A stretch of 64,000 bases of DNA, from positions 1,379,501 through 1,443,500 of the forward strand of contig JAHBTU010000001.1 in assembly GCA_019638455.1 (NCBI GenBank), read 5' to 3'. The position numbers were made by a program, and so were the translations under genes. The notes under the pieces are model-generated. The model saw nothing but the letters and a program-made list of their open reading frames with translations, was not told where the DNA came from and searched no databases. Within the stretch, counting starts at the first letter, position 1. Each line of letters opens with the position of its first letter. Of this stretch, positions 9,027 through 16,662 are shown piece after piece. Source of the stretch: Saprospiraceae bacterium. GTDB taxonomy: Bacteria > Bacteroidota > Bacteroidia > Chitinophagales > Saprospiraceae.

Positions 9027-10145
9027 TCACACGGTCACCAGTTCCTTATCCATCGCCAATTCAGCCACGCCCGTGTTTTCGCAGAATTGCAACCAATTGT
9101 ACTTGTCTGGCTCCAAGCCCGTGCGCAAGCGATTGATATATTTTTTGAGCTTGGTGCCGACGGGGCGGTGCTCGGCATCCACGGGCGGCAACTCCATCCG
9201 GCGGTCGCGCCAAGTGATGTCGCTCACATGGCTCACCACCGCAGCAGTGCCAGCGCCGAAGCACTCTTGCAAGGTGCCGCGCCAGTAGGCATCCGCGATT
9301 TCAGCGATGCTGATGAGGCGGTCTTCCACCGTGAAGCCCCAATCTTTGAGCAAGGTAATGATGGTGTCGCGCGTGACCCCCCGCAGGATGGTGCCCGTGG
9401 TGGCTGGTGTGATAACCTTGCCGTCCATCACAAAAAAGAGGTTCATGGTGCCCACTTCTTGCACATATTTTTTCTCCACGGCATCCATCCACATCACTTG
9501 GTCATAGCCGTTTTTCTTGGCACGTTGGGCCGGGAGCAGCGAAGCGCCGTAATTGCCAGCGCATTTGGCCTCTCCAACACCGCCCTGCGCCGCACGAGTG
9601 AACACTTCTTCCACCCAGAGTTTGACGGGCTTCGGATAGTAGGGGCCGACCGGGCCGGTGAAGATGAGGAAACGATAGGTCTCGGAAGCGTGCACGCCGA
9701 AGTATTCATCGGTGGCAAACATCAACGGACGGATGTAGAGCGCGTGGTCGTCGTCTTCTGGTATCCAGTCTTTGTCAAGTTCGACCAGCATTCTCAGCCC
9801 TTGCATGAAGAGGTCTTCCGGCATATTGGGCATACACATCCGTTCGGCAGATACGTTGAGCCTGCGGGCGTGCATATCGGCTCTGAAAAGCACGGGCACA
9901 CCGTTGATTTTGGTGGCCTTCATGCCCTCAAAGATGCTCTGGCCGTAGTGGAGCGCCAAGTTGGAAGGCGCGATTTCGAGATTGCGATACGGCTCGATGC
10001 GCGGGTTGACCCAGTTCTGACCATCGTAGTCAACGATGAAAACATGGTCGGAAATCACTTTTCCGAAAGGGATGTTGGAAAAATCAACCTCGTGAATCTT
10101 TGAACGGGTTGCCGGGGTCACACTGATAGGATACTTTACAGCCAT
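9027..10145 (-). CDS. ilvE: Branched-chain amino acid aminotransferase
   Basis: This 372-residue PLP enzyme of fold type IV transfers amino groups between glutamate and the 2-oxo acids of leucine, isoleucine and valine. The PLP-binding lysine lies in EAKCAGNYGASL (K194), as in the KxxGNYxxSL signature of the family. The downstream phosphate-binding segments are also present (GTILRGVTRD; CFGAGTAAVVS). Length and N-terminal segments (HYGQSIFEGMKA) match the longer BCAT2-type subfamily rather than E. coli IlvE. A perfect TAnnTTTG box lies upstream and a strong terminator follows, so it is probably a single-gene transcript. Confidence 0.93.
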   Translation of the reverse strand: MAVKYPISVTPATRSKIHEVDFSNIPFGKVISDHVFIVDYDGQNWVNPRIEPYRNLEIAPSNLALHYGQSIFEGMKATKINGVPVLFRADMHARRLNVSAERMCMPNMPEDLFMQGLRMLVELDKDWIPEDDDHALYIRPLMFATDEYFGVHASETYRFLIFTGPVGPYYPKPVKLWVEEVFTRAAQGGVGEAKCAGNYGASLLPAQRAKKNGYDQVMWMDAVEKKYVQEVGTMNLFFVMDGKVITPATTGTILRGVTRDTIITLLKDWGFTVEDRLISIAEIADAYWRGTLQECFGAGTAAVVSHVSDITWRDRRMELPPVDAEHRPVGTKLKKYINRLRTGLEPDKYNWLQFCENTGVAELAMDKELVTV

Positions 10146-10191
10146 AGTGGTGGGAAATTGACAAAGGTGAAAAGCATTTGATTGGACAGCA

Positions 10192-10199
10192 CAAAGTTA
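10192..10199 (-). promoter_or_regulatory. Bacteroidota -7 box upstream of ilvE
   Basis: TAACTTTG on the minus strand matches TAnnTTTG exactly, about 47 bases upstream of the ilvE start. A TTTG lies 17 bases further upstream as a possible -33 element. Confidence 0.55.
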
Positions 10200-10363
10200 A
10201 GTACCTTTGGGGCAAACAAAAAAAATTTTATTTCAAAAAAACAAAAAAAAGTGGCTTTTGAAAAATTTTTATTTCCGAAAAGCAACTTATTTTTGCAAAA
10301 ATACTTTTTTTTCTCAAAAAACGAACACGACACCTCTCGCGTTCCCACATCAAAACGAAAGAA

Positions 10364-10795
10364 ATGTTTGCTGAAAACGACCTGATTTTCATCGCGCCGG
10401 AGCGCCGCGCAGCGGAATTGTCGAAAGGCCAGTTCGCTCGCCGGATATGGGTGCTTGCCTTGGCCGAACCCCTACACGGTGCCGCCAACCGGGAGTTTCT
10501 TGGAAAGGTGTTGGCGGCTGCCAACCTAAATTTGGAGAAAGATACGCTGTTTGCTGAAATCCCCGTCGGCGAGCCTGTCACATTTTCGACGGACATAAAG
10601 GACAAACAACCCGAACACATTTTGGTTTTCGGTTTGTCGCCCGCGCAACTCGGCCTCACGCTGGATATGCGCCCCTACACCCCCTTTTCATTTTATGGCG
10701 CCACATGGCTTTTTGCCGATGCCTTGTCCGCGCTGCAACCCGACAAAACCCGCAAAGGCCAACTCTGGTCGGCCCTCAAACAACTGTTTTTGTGA
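10364..10795 (+). CDS. Conserved-looking 143-residue cytoplasmic protein, function unknown
   Basis: The protein starts at ATG 10364 and has no signal peptide or membrane segment. The C-terminal half reads as a hydrophobic strand (HILVFGLSPAQLGL), then a Pro-Tyr segment, then two amphipathic helices ending KTRKGQLWSALKQLFL. That order (strand, then a final helix with K/R-x2-LW) weakly resembles the psi subunit (HolD) of DNA polymerase III. This is an inference from pattern only, and no motif proves it. It lies 30 bases upstream of fabD on the same strand and may share its transcript. Confidence 0.6.
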   Translation: MFAENDLIFIAPERRAAELSKGQFARRIWVLALAEPLHGAANREFLGKVLAAANLNLEKDTLFAEIPVGEPVTFSTDIKDKQPEHILVFGLSPAQLGLTLDMRPYTPFSFYGATWLFADALSALQPDKTRKGQLWSALKQLFL

Positions 10796-10825
10796 ATCGT
10801 AAACCGTAAATCAATTTATCGTTCA

Positions 10826-11704
10826 ATGAGAGCTTACGTTTTTCCCGGTCAGGGAGCACAATTTGAAGGCATGGGCAAGGAACTGTACGAGACCAACGCC
10901 CAAGCCAAAGACCTTTTCGAGCAAGCCAACGACCTGTTGGGCTGGCGCATCACGGATATCATGTTTCACGGCACCAAAGAAGATTTGACCCAAACCAAGG
11001 TCACCCAACCGGCTGTCTTTTTGGAAAGCATCGTGCGGGCGAAAATAGCGGGGGGCGCTTTCCGGCCCGACGCGGTGGCAGGCCACTCTTTGGGCGAATT
11101 CACGGCGTTGGCAGCCTCAGGAGCCTTGCCGTTCGAGGATGCCCTGCGCTTGGTGAGCCAACGCGCATTTGCCATGCAAAAAGCTTGCGAGTTGGTGGAC
11201 AGCACCATGGCAGCGGTGCTTGGCATGGAGGATGCCGAGGTGGAGCGCGTGGTCGGCGCCATTCAGAGCGAAGTGGTGGTGGCGGCCAATTACAACTCGC
11301 CCGGCCAGTTGGTCATTTCCGGCTCGCGCAAAGGCATTGAGCTCGCAGTGAACAAACTCACGGAGGCGGGGGCCAAACGGGTGCTGGTGCTGCCAGTAGG
11401 GGGCGCGTTTCACTCACCCCTGATGCAGCCTGCGCAGGACGAACTGGAACAGGCCATCAACGCCACGCAGTTTGCCCGCCCTATATGTCCGGTCTATCAG
11501 AACGTGCACGCACAACCCGTGACCGACCCGGAAGAAATTCGCAAAAACCTCGTGGCACAACTTACCGCACCCGTGCGATGGACGCAAACCATCGAGAATA
11601 TGATAGCCAACGGCATCACGGAATTCGTGGAAGTGGGCGCTGGCGCGGTGCTGCGCGGCTTGATTCGGAAAATCAACAAAGACGTGGCCACCGACGGCCT
11701 CTGA
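10826..11704 (+). CDS. fabD: Malonyl-CoA:ACP transacylase
   Basis: The 292-residue enzyme loads malonyl groups onto acyl carrier protein for fatty acid synthesis in the cytoplasm. The oxyanion-hole N-terminus FPGQGAQ (6-12), the nucleophile elbow GHSLGE with Ser88, and the catalytic histidine segment GGAFHSPLM (about residue 200) are all visible. The length is normal for FabD. It follows the small unknown gene by 30 bases; no other fatty-acid gene is adjacent in the window. Confidence 0.95.
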   Translation: MRAYVFPGQGAQFEGMGKELYETNAQAKDLFEQANDLLGWRITDIMFHGTKEDLTQTKVTQPAVFLESIVRAKIAGGAFRPDAVAGHSLGEFTALAASGALPFEDALRLVSQRAFAMQKACELVDSTMAAVLGMEDAEVERVVGAIQSEVVVAANYNSPGQLVISGSRKGIELAVNKLTEAGAKRVLVLPVGGAFHSPLMQPAQDELEQAINATQFARPICPVYQNVHAQPVTDPEEIRKNLVAQLTAPVRWTQTIENMIANGITEFVEVGAGAVLRGLIRKINKDVATDGL

Positions 11705-11794
11705 TGCGCGTGCCAAAATAATTGCGCCCCCTGTTGCACCAAAACTTTCTGCCTATTACTTTCGTCCCCGACGAACGATTAAGAAACTCCGAAC

Positions 11795-12355
11795 ATGGCA
11801 GCAAAATCATTGATTAAAAGCGGCCAAATCTTGCTGGCCGAACCCTTCATGCAAGACCCCTATTTCCGCCGCGCGGTCGTGTTGCTCTGCGAACACCACG
11901 ATGAGGGCACCATAGGGTTTATTTTGAACAAAAGTATTGACATGACGATGAATGAATTGGTGAGCGATTTTCCACCCTTCGAGGCTGAGATTTTTTATGG
12001 CGGCCCGGTCCAAACCGACACGCTACACTACGTCCACAACGTCGGCGATTTGCTCGATGAGAGCGTGAAAATCGCCGACGGCGTGTGGTGGGGCGGCGAC
12101 TTTGAAAAACTCAAGTTTCTGATAACCAACGGTCTCATCACGCCTGAAAACATCCGCTTTTTTGTCGGCTATTCCGGCTGGACGGGTGGGCAACTGGGCG
12201 AGGAGATGGAGTACGGCTCATGGGTGGTGGCACCGATGGATGCCAACTACGTCTTCAAAAGCAAGCCCAGCCAGTTGTGGAGCCAAGTGATGTACAACAA
12301 GGGCGACCTCTACGAAATCATCGCGGATATGCCGGATATGGTAAGTTGGAATTAG
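11795..12355 (+). CDS. YqgE/AlgH family protein
   Basis: This 186-residue protein has the family hallmarks: an N-terminal GQILLAEPFM-DPYFRRAVV block, a central FYGGPVQTDTLHYVH block, and a C-terminal GYSGWTGGQLGEEM block. The molecular role of the family is not established (AlgH was first linked to alginate regulation in Pseudomonas). The length is normal. It converges on the sialate O-acetylesterase gene with a gap of 6 bases. Confidence 0.9.
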   Translation: MAAKSLIKSGQILLAEPFMQDPYFRRAVVLLCEHHDEGTIGFILNKSIDMTMNELVSDFPPFEAEIFYGGPVQTDTLHYVHNVGDLLDESVKIADGVWWGGDFEKLKFLITNGLITPENIRFFVGYSGWTGGQLGEEMEYGSWVVAPMDANYVFKSKPSQLWSQVMYNKGDLYEIIADMPDMVSWN

Positions 12356-12361
12356 GCTCTC

Positions 12362-14323
12362 TCACTCAAACTTCACCCGCACCGTCACCCCCTCCCAATC
12401 ATCCGTCCGGAACGGGCAGGCCGGAAAACCCTCGGCGTTGAACAGGTTGGCGTCTTCCGGCGCATCCGCCCAAGCGTAGCGTACGGAGGTGGATACCATT
12501 CCTCGCGGGTGCTGCACCACGACTTTGTCGCCTTCGATTTCGGCTTTGGCGTAGTGAAAAACGCGGTCGTTGCCCGCTATTTCAAAACCTTTGAGGTAAC
12601 CATATTGGTCTTTCACGGTGAGGCCACTGCCGGTATGCCTAAAAGACAAAATCGCCTTGTCGTTTTCAAAACGCACGGACTCGAACATGGGGCCGCTGTG
12701 CAGCACGTTTTGTTTATAGACGAATTTCAACGCATTGGCAGCCAATCGTTTGCCTACGTCTTGTTTGTTTCGGGGGTGAATATCGTTCGGGTCGCCGATG
12801 TCGGTGGTGACGGCCATGCCCGTGTTCGGGAGTCGGAGGGTCATGGTTTGGGCTTCGCGGAGTTCGGCCCAGGGGCTGCCCTGATTGCTGTTTTGCGAGG
12901 CGCCGAAGGAGGAAAGTTGCACGAAATAAAAGGGGAAATCCTCGTTCCATCGTTTGCGCCAGTCCTCAATCATGAGCGGGAAGGATTTGCGGTACTCGTA
13001 GGCGCGGCCAGCGTTGGTCTCGCCCTGATACCAGAGTGCCCCGCGAATGGCGTAGGGGATGAGCGGCGCGAGCATGGCGTTGTAAATGGCCGTGCCGACG
13101 TTGTTGCTCGAATGGGCGAAGCTGTGCGGCTCGGCGAAGGAGGGCATGAGCCGCCAGTCGTCGCCCGCGAGGCTGATTTTTTGGGTGGGCGTGCTGACGT
13201 ACAAATCGTTTTCAGAGCCAATCAGTCCAAGGCCGAACCACTCAGGCTCAATGGTTTTGTTCATTTTGACCATGAGGCTGTTTGCGCCGGGTCGCCAGAT
13301 ATTCGCGGGGAGCAAAAACTGGCGCGTGCCTTTCAGCAGCCCGGCGGCGGCGAGTTTTCCGTTGATGTAAATTTCGTTGTAACTGAACTGCTCGGCCAGC
13401 CCAAGCGTGGTGATTTGACTCGTCATCTCGGCAGGGATTTCTACCGTCCGTGCCATGAATCCGTTGCCGCGCCAAGCCCAGATGCCTTTCCAGTCCCATT
13501 GCCACATGGGGCTGGCTTTAAGCCAGTGGGAAAAGTCGTAGCCGGGTTGGAGGTATTTTTTTTCGTCGTCGAGCGAGGGATTGGCATCGGGATTCCCCAA
13601 TAGTTTTTTCTTGATGTTGCGTTCCAAATGCAGGTCGGCCTCTTCCCAGTTTTTTGGCAGGTTTTCACCGTAGGTTTTCAACACATCGGAGCCGCACATG
13701 GCTTCTTTGCTAATCCAGCTTTCCACTTGCGAGCCGCCCCAAGAGGAATTCAGCAGCCCAATCGGGACGCCCGTTTTTTGAAAAACTTCTCTTGCGAAAA
13801 AAAAGCCGACGGCGGTGAAATCGCCGACCTTCTCTGCCGAAGCCACTTCCCAACTGCCTGATGATAAATCTTCTTCGGGCGAGAGCGACACTTTGTGTTC
13901 TACTTTGAAATGGCGGATTTTCGGGAAGTCGGCATTCTTTTTTTCCTCCGCATAATTGGCCGATTGCGACACGGTCCATTCCATGTTCGACTGGCCAGAG
14001 CAGAGCCACACGTCGCCGATGAGGAGGTCGGAAAACACCAACCTGCCGGAAATCGTCTCAGCCGTGAGCGTGAGCGGTCCGCCCGCTTCCATCGCAGCGA
14101 ATTTGACCTGCCACTTGCCGTTTTTGTCGGCCTTCGCCTGTTGGGTTTGGTTGGCGAGGGTGACAGTTACTTGCTCGTTCGGATTCGCCCAACCCCACAC
14201 GGGAATCGGTTTTTGGCGCTGCAACACGGCGTGGTCGGTGAAGAGGCGGGCGAAGCGGAGTTGGGCGTTTGACTGGAGGGTCAGAAGGAGGAGCAGGGAG
14301 AGAAGGAGGGTTGGCTTTGTCAT
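12362..14323 (-). CDS. Exported sialate O-acetylesterase (SGNH hydrolase)
   Basis: The 653-residue protein begins with a signal peptide (cleavage after SNAQ) and should act in the periplasm or at the surface, removing acetyl esters from sialic acid or related sugars. The nucleophile block GQSNMEW lies near residue 110. A second conserved block, WYQGETNA, and the catalytic Asp/His block GDPNDIHPRNKQDVG are in the C-terminal half. A galactose-binding-like insert separates these, as is normal for this family. It belongs to carbohydrate breakdown, consistent with the arabinofuranosidase remnant about 600 bases upstream on the same strand. Confidence 0.9.
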   Translation of the reverse strand: MTKPTLLLSLLLLLTLQSNAQLRFARLFTDHAVLQRQKPIPVWGWANPNEQVTVTLANQTQQAKADKNGKWQVKFAAMEAGGPLTLTAETISGRLVFSDLLIGDVWLCSGQSNMEWTVSQSANYAEEKKNADFPKIRHFKVEHKVSLSPEEDLSSGSWEVASAEKVGDFTAVGFFFAREVFQKTGVPIGLLNSSWGGSQVESWISKEAMCGSDVLKTYGENLPKNWEEADLHLERNIKKKLLGNPDANPSLDDEKKYLQPGYDFSHWLKASPMWQWDWKGIWAWRGNGFMARTVEIPAEMTSQITTLGLAEQFSYNEIYINGKLAAAGLLKGTRQFLLPANIWRPGANSLMVKMNKTIEPEWFGLGLIGSENDLYVSTPTQKISLAGDDWRLMPSFAEPHSFAHSSNNVGTAIYNAMLAPLIPYAIRGALWYQGETNAGRAYEYRKSFPLMIEDWRKRWNEDFPFYFVQLSSFGASQNSNQGSPWAELREAQTMTLRLPNTGMAVTTDIGDPNDIHPRNKQDVGKRLAANALKFVYKQNVLHSGPMFESVRFENDKAILSFRHTGSGLTVKDQYGYLKGFEIAGNDRVFHYAKAEIEGDKVVVQHPRGMVSTSVRYAWADAPEDANLFNAEGFPACPFRTDDWEGVTVRVKFE

Positions 14324-14339
14324 GGTGTGGTGTTTTAAA

Positions 14340-14421
14340 CCTTGATTCGCTAGAATTTGTCAGATGCTCCTGATTTATATCCCTTATTTTGAGCAGATTG
14401 CGCCTTTAGCCATGTCCAAAA
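14340..14421 (+). repeat. Dispersed repeat, copy A
   Basis: The 27-base core CTTGATTCGCTAG... ending AGATGC recurs at 15328 (inverted), 40303 (direct) and 55039 (inverted). Copies A and C also share a second block, TTTTGAGCAGATTGCGC, about 20 bases further on. Copies A and B face each other as inverted repeats about 1 kb apart. Confidence 0.75.
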
Positions 14422-14464
14422 GAATTTGGAAGCGCGGGGTTTAAGCGTTCATTAGAGCACACTA

Positions 14465-14893
14465 CTACCTTTTCGGCTCGTTCAGTTCGATGAAATAGCC
14501 ATCCGGGTCGGCGATGTAGATTTGCGAAGCGCCATCGAATCGCTTTTGGCGAAGGTATGGGTAGTTTTTCTCTTTCAGATACGCCTCCACTGGGTCGGCA
14601 TCGGGTATGGTGAAGGAGAAATGAGCAAGGTTCGGGTCATTGTTCGTCACCGGGAACGTGCGCCCTGCGAGCAGGTGCAGTTCCTGTCCAGGTGCGATTT
14701 TGAACCACGCCCGTATTGATTTTAAATGCTCCGGCACCTCGACCTTTTCGAGGCCAAGAAACTCACCGTAGAACTTGGCGCTTTCTTGAATGTCTTTCAC
14801 TGCCAGCGCGACGTGGTTGTAGCCAGTGATGTTGACTTGGGCGGAGAGGGCTTGGAGGAAAAGAAGAAAGAGGAGGGTGTGGAGGATTTTCAT
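14465..14893 (-). CDS. Exported VOC-superfamily (glyoxalase-like) protein
   Basis: The protein has 142 residues with a signal peptide ending LSAQ. The rest is one vicinal-oxygen-chelate unit: opening strand NITGYNHVALAVKDIQES, then FYGEFLGLEKVEVPE, and a closing metal-ligand strand YIADPDGYFIELNEP. The His (N-terminal strand) and Glu (C-terminal strand) match the usual metal ligands. Family members include glyoxalases and dioxygenases. The export signal is unusual for glyoxalase I, so the reaction is uncertain. It lies between two inverted copies of a dispersed repeat together with a decayed glycosidase fragment. Confidence 0.85.
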   Translation of the reverse strand: MKILHTLLFLLFLQALSAQVNITGYNHVALAVKDIQESAKFYGEFLGLEKVEVPEHLKSIRAWFKIAPGQELHLLAGRTFPVTNNDPNLAHFSFTIPDADPVEAYLKEKNYPYLRQKRFDGASQIYIADPDGYFIELNEPKR

Positions 14894-14935
14894 GATGTTG
14901 TCAAAGTCGTGAAAGTTGCATAGAAAACCTTTTTG

Positions 14936-15180
14936 CTATCGAACACTCAACACCACCACAGAAAAAGATGGCATTTTAAGTGTCACCACATTCTCTTTCA
15001 ATGCCGCTTGCATGAAAACCGCTGGTTTCACTTTTTCGGGATGGTCGAATGTGTTGTGGTCTTGGAGGCGCTCGCCGCTCAATATCCTGCCCGAAATGTC
15101 GGAAAATTTGCCACCACGCAGTTCAATTGTTATACCCGGATTAAAGAGGATTTGAACCTGCCTGTTGGCAAGGCAGGGAT
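14936..15180 (-). pseudogene. C-terminal remnant of an alpha-L-arabinofuranosidase
   Basis: Minus-strand translation gives a segment of roughly 60-80 residues containing DHNTFDHPEKVKPAVF and LKMPSFSVVVLSV before a TAG stop. This is the typical end of GH51-type alpha-L-arabinofuranosidases (the N-x-F-xxPexVxP block followed by the closing PpFSvvvl strand). The rest of the enzyme (catalytic barrel) is absent: upstream in the same frame there is a stop within about 60 bases and no similarity I can recognise. It is therefore a gene scar. It shares the strand of the nearby esterase gene. Confidence 0.55.
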
Positions 15181-15327
15181 TTCCTTGATTGATTTGTATG
15201 ATTTTCAAAGGATTGCGAGCACCGTTCGTTCAAGACCACCTTGTCAGACCCTGTACTCAGGGGCTTGCCCGGCCAAGTGAAGCGGACGGAGCTGATTTGC
15301 GTTGACTATACCTCATGTGTTTTATGG

Positions 15328-15359
15328 GCATCTGACAAATCCTAGCGAATCAAGGTATA
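15328..15359 (-). repeat. Dispersed repeat, copy B (inverted relative to A)
   Basis: The sequence GCATCTGACAAATCCTAGCG followed by AATCAAGGTATA is the reverse complement of the core of copy A with one mismatch. It abuts the palindromic repeat that starts at 15361. Confidence 0.75.
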
Positions 15360-15360
15360 A

Positions 15361-15438
15361 ATTTTGAAAGGATTGACAAGATTTACAGGATGCGTACTTT
15401 TTTTGGAAAAAACCTGCAAATCTTGTCAATCCTGTCAC
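15361..15438. repeat. Palindromic dispersed repeat, first copy
   Basis: Left arm GGATTGACAAGATTTACAGG and right arm CCTGCAAATCTTGTCAATCC form a long near-perfect hairpin around an AT-rich loop. The same arms recur at 26443-26515. Similar GATTnACAAGATTnACAGG palindromes occur between genes in many Bacteroidota. Confidence 0.75.
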
Positions 15439-15505
15439 CAAAGATGACTTGTAAGACATCCTCAATAGCACACGTTTTCAGTATTTTGCCGGGAACACGA
15501 GCCTT

Positions 15506-16633
15506 TCATTTGAACAAGGTCAAATCGCCCGACAACAGCACCCGGTCGCAAGACCCATTTTTTATGAGAATGAAGTAGATGTACACGCCCGGCGCACAGG
15601 GCTTGCCTTTGCTTTTCCCGTCCCAGCAGTCGGCGACATTTTCGGTGCGGAACACCAAATTGCCCCATCTGTCAAAAATACTGAGCTCGAATTTGTCGAA
15701 GTTTGTTTCGGAGAAAAAAGGCGAAAAACAGTCGTTTTCTCCGTCGTCGTTGGGGCTGAAGGCGTTGGGCACAAAACTTTCGACGGGATATGTGACCGTG
15801 ATGGTGTCCGTGATTTCGCAGCCTTCCGAATCCATGATTTTTGCCCAATAGTCACCCGCACTTGCGACAGTTTTGGTTTTTCCGACTGTGCCGTCGAACC
15901 AAATCGTTTGGTCGAAAGGGCTTGACAACGTGACTGGTTCGTTTGAGCAAACGACCACGTTTTCGCCCAAAAAATCCTTTGGCGGGGTGTTTCTCCGCCT
16001 CCCTATGGCCAGCAGCCCGGCAACAGTCGGGCAACTTCTCGTGTGCACGAGCAAGGTGTTAGCGCCCTCAGTCCAGCCCTTGCAAAGCGCGATGTTTTGC
16101 AAATGCAGCACACCATTATAGTTGTATGGATTCGCCGTGTTGTAGTACTGGAAATTGATGAAACCATTCACAGTCACTTGATACACGCTGTTGTCCGCGA
16201 GAAAATCCATGTTGAGGCAAAAACTTTCTTCCACCGGAATGCCGCAAGCATTGGTGGCTGGCAAGATGATTTCCCGCTGAAAATACAGGTCGAGGCATCC
16301 TTGAGAGACATGGTGGCAGTTGGAGCCAAAATCGTAGGTTATCCAGTCGGCACTGGGTGGCGAACCAGCGGGCCAACTCGCATCGCATCTGCCCACCACT
16401 TTCGCCGGGACGAACGCACTTGTCGCTTTCGCCGTGTCGCCATAAGCAACGAGCCAATTGGCATCTAGCGAACCAACCGGAGTGTTGATTCCAGTATTCA
16501 ATTCCACTGGATTTGGAAACTGGGCGCTCGCCTCTTTCAAGGCTGAAAAACCAAGCATCACAAACAAGGCAAACCCCACTCGGAATAGCACCCCGACCTG
16601 AGAAAACATCCTAAAAATGGCTGTTCGTGTCAT
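15506..16633 (-). CDS. Secreted protein with gliding-motility-associated (CHU_C) C-terminal domain
   Basis: The protein is about 375 residues from ATG 16633 (ATG 16609 also possible); its hydrophobic signal core ends EASAQ. The middle has short beta-rich segments without a named domain I can assign. It includes an Ig-like stretch that ends in CEITDTITVTYP. The last 85 residues are a typical type B T9SS domain: FVPNAFSPNDDGEND, then FDRWGNLVF, and GVYIYFILI. Such proteins cross the outer membrane by the T9SS and attach to or leave the surface. It is the last gene in a minus-strand run with the two dockerin-like paralogues, 30 bases after the upstream stop. Confidence 0.85.
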   Translation of the reverse strand: MTRTAIFRMFSQVGVLFRVGFALFVMLGFSALKEASAQFPNPVELNTGINTPVGSLDANWLVAYGDTAKATSAFVPAKVVGRCDASWPAGSPPSADWITYDFGSNCHHVSQGCLDLYFQREIILPATNACGIPVEESFCLNMDFLADNSVYQVTVNGFINFQYYNTANPYNYNGVLHLQNIALCKGWTEGANTLLVHTRSCPTVAGLLAIGRRRNTPPKDFLGENVVVCSNEPVTLSSPFDQTIWFDGTVGKTKTVASAGDYWAKIMDSEGCEITDTITVTYPVESFVPNAFSPNDDGENDCFSPFFSETNFDKFELSIFDRWGNLVFRTENVADCWDGKSKGKPCAPGVYIYFILIKNGSCDRVLLSGDLTLFK

Positions 16634-16662
16634 GTAGCTGCCTATGTCATTGTCTCTGACAA

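Noticed and set aside
9087..10103. Open frame of 338 codons on the plus strand opposite ilvE
   Set aside because: Antisense shadow of a well-supported aminotransferase gene.
12509..13603. Open frame of 364 codons on the plus strand opposite the sialate esterase
   Set aside because: Antisense shadow; the minus strand holds the SGNH motifs in order.
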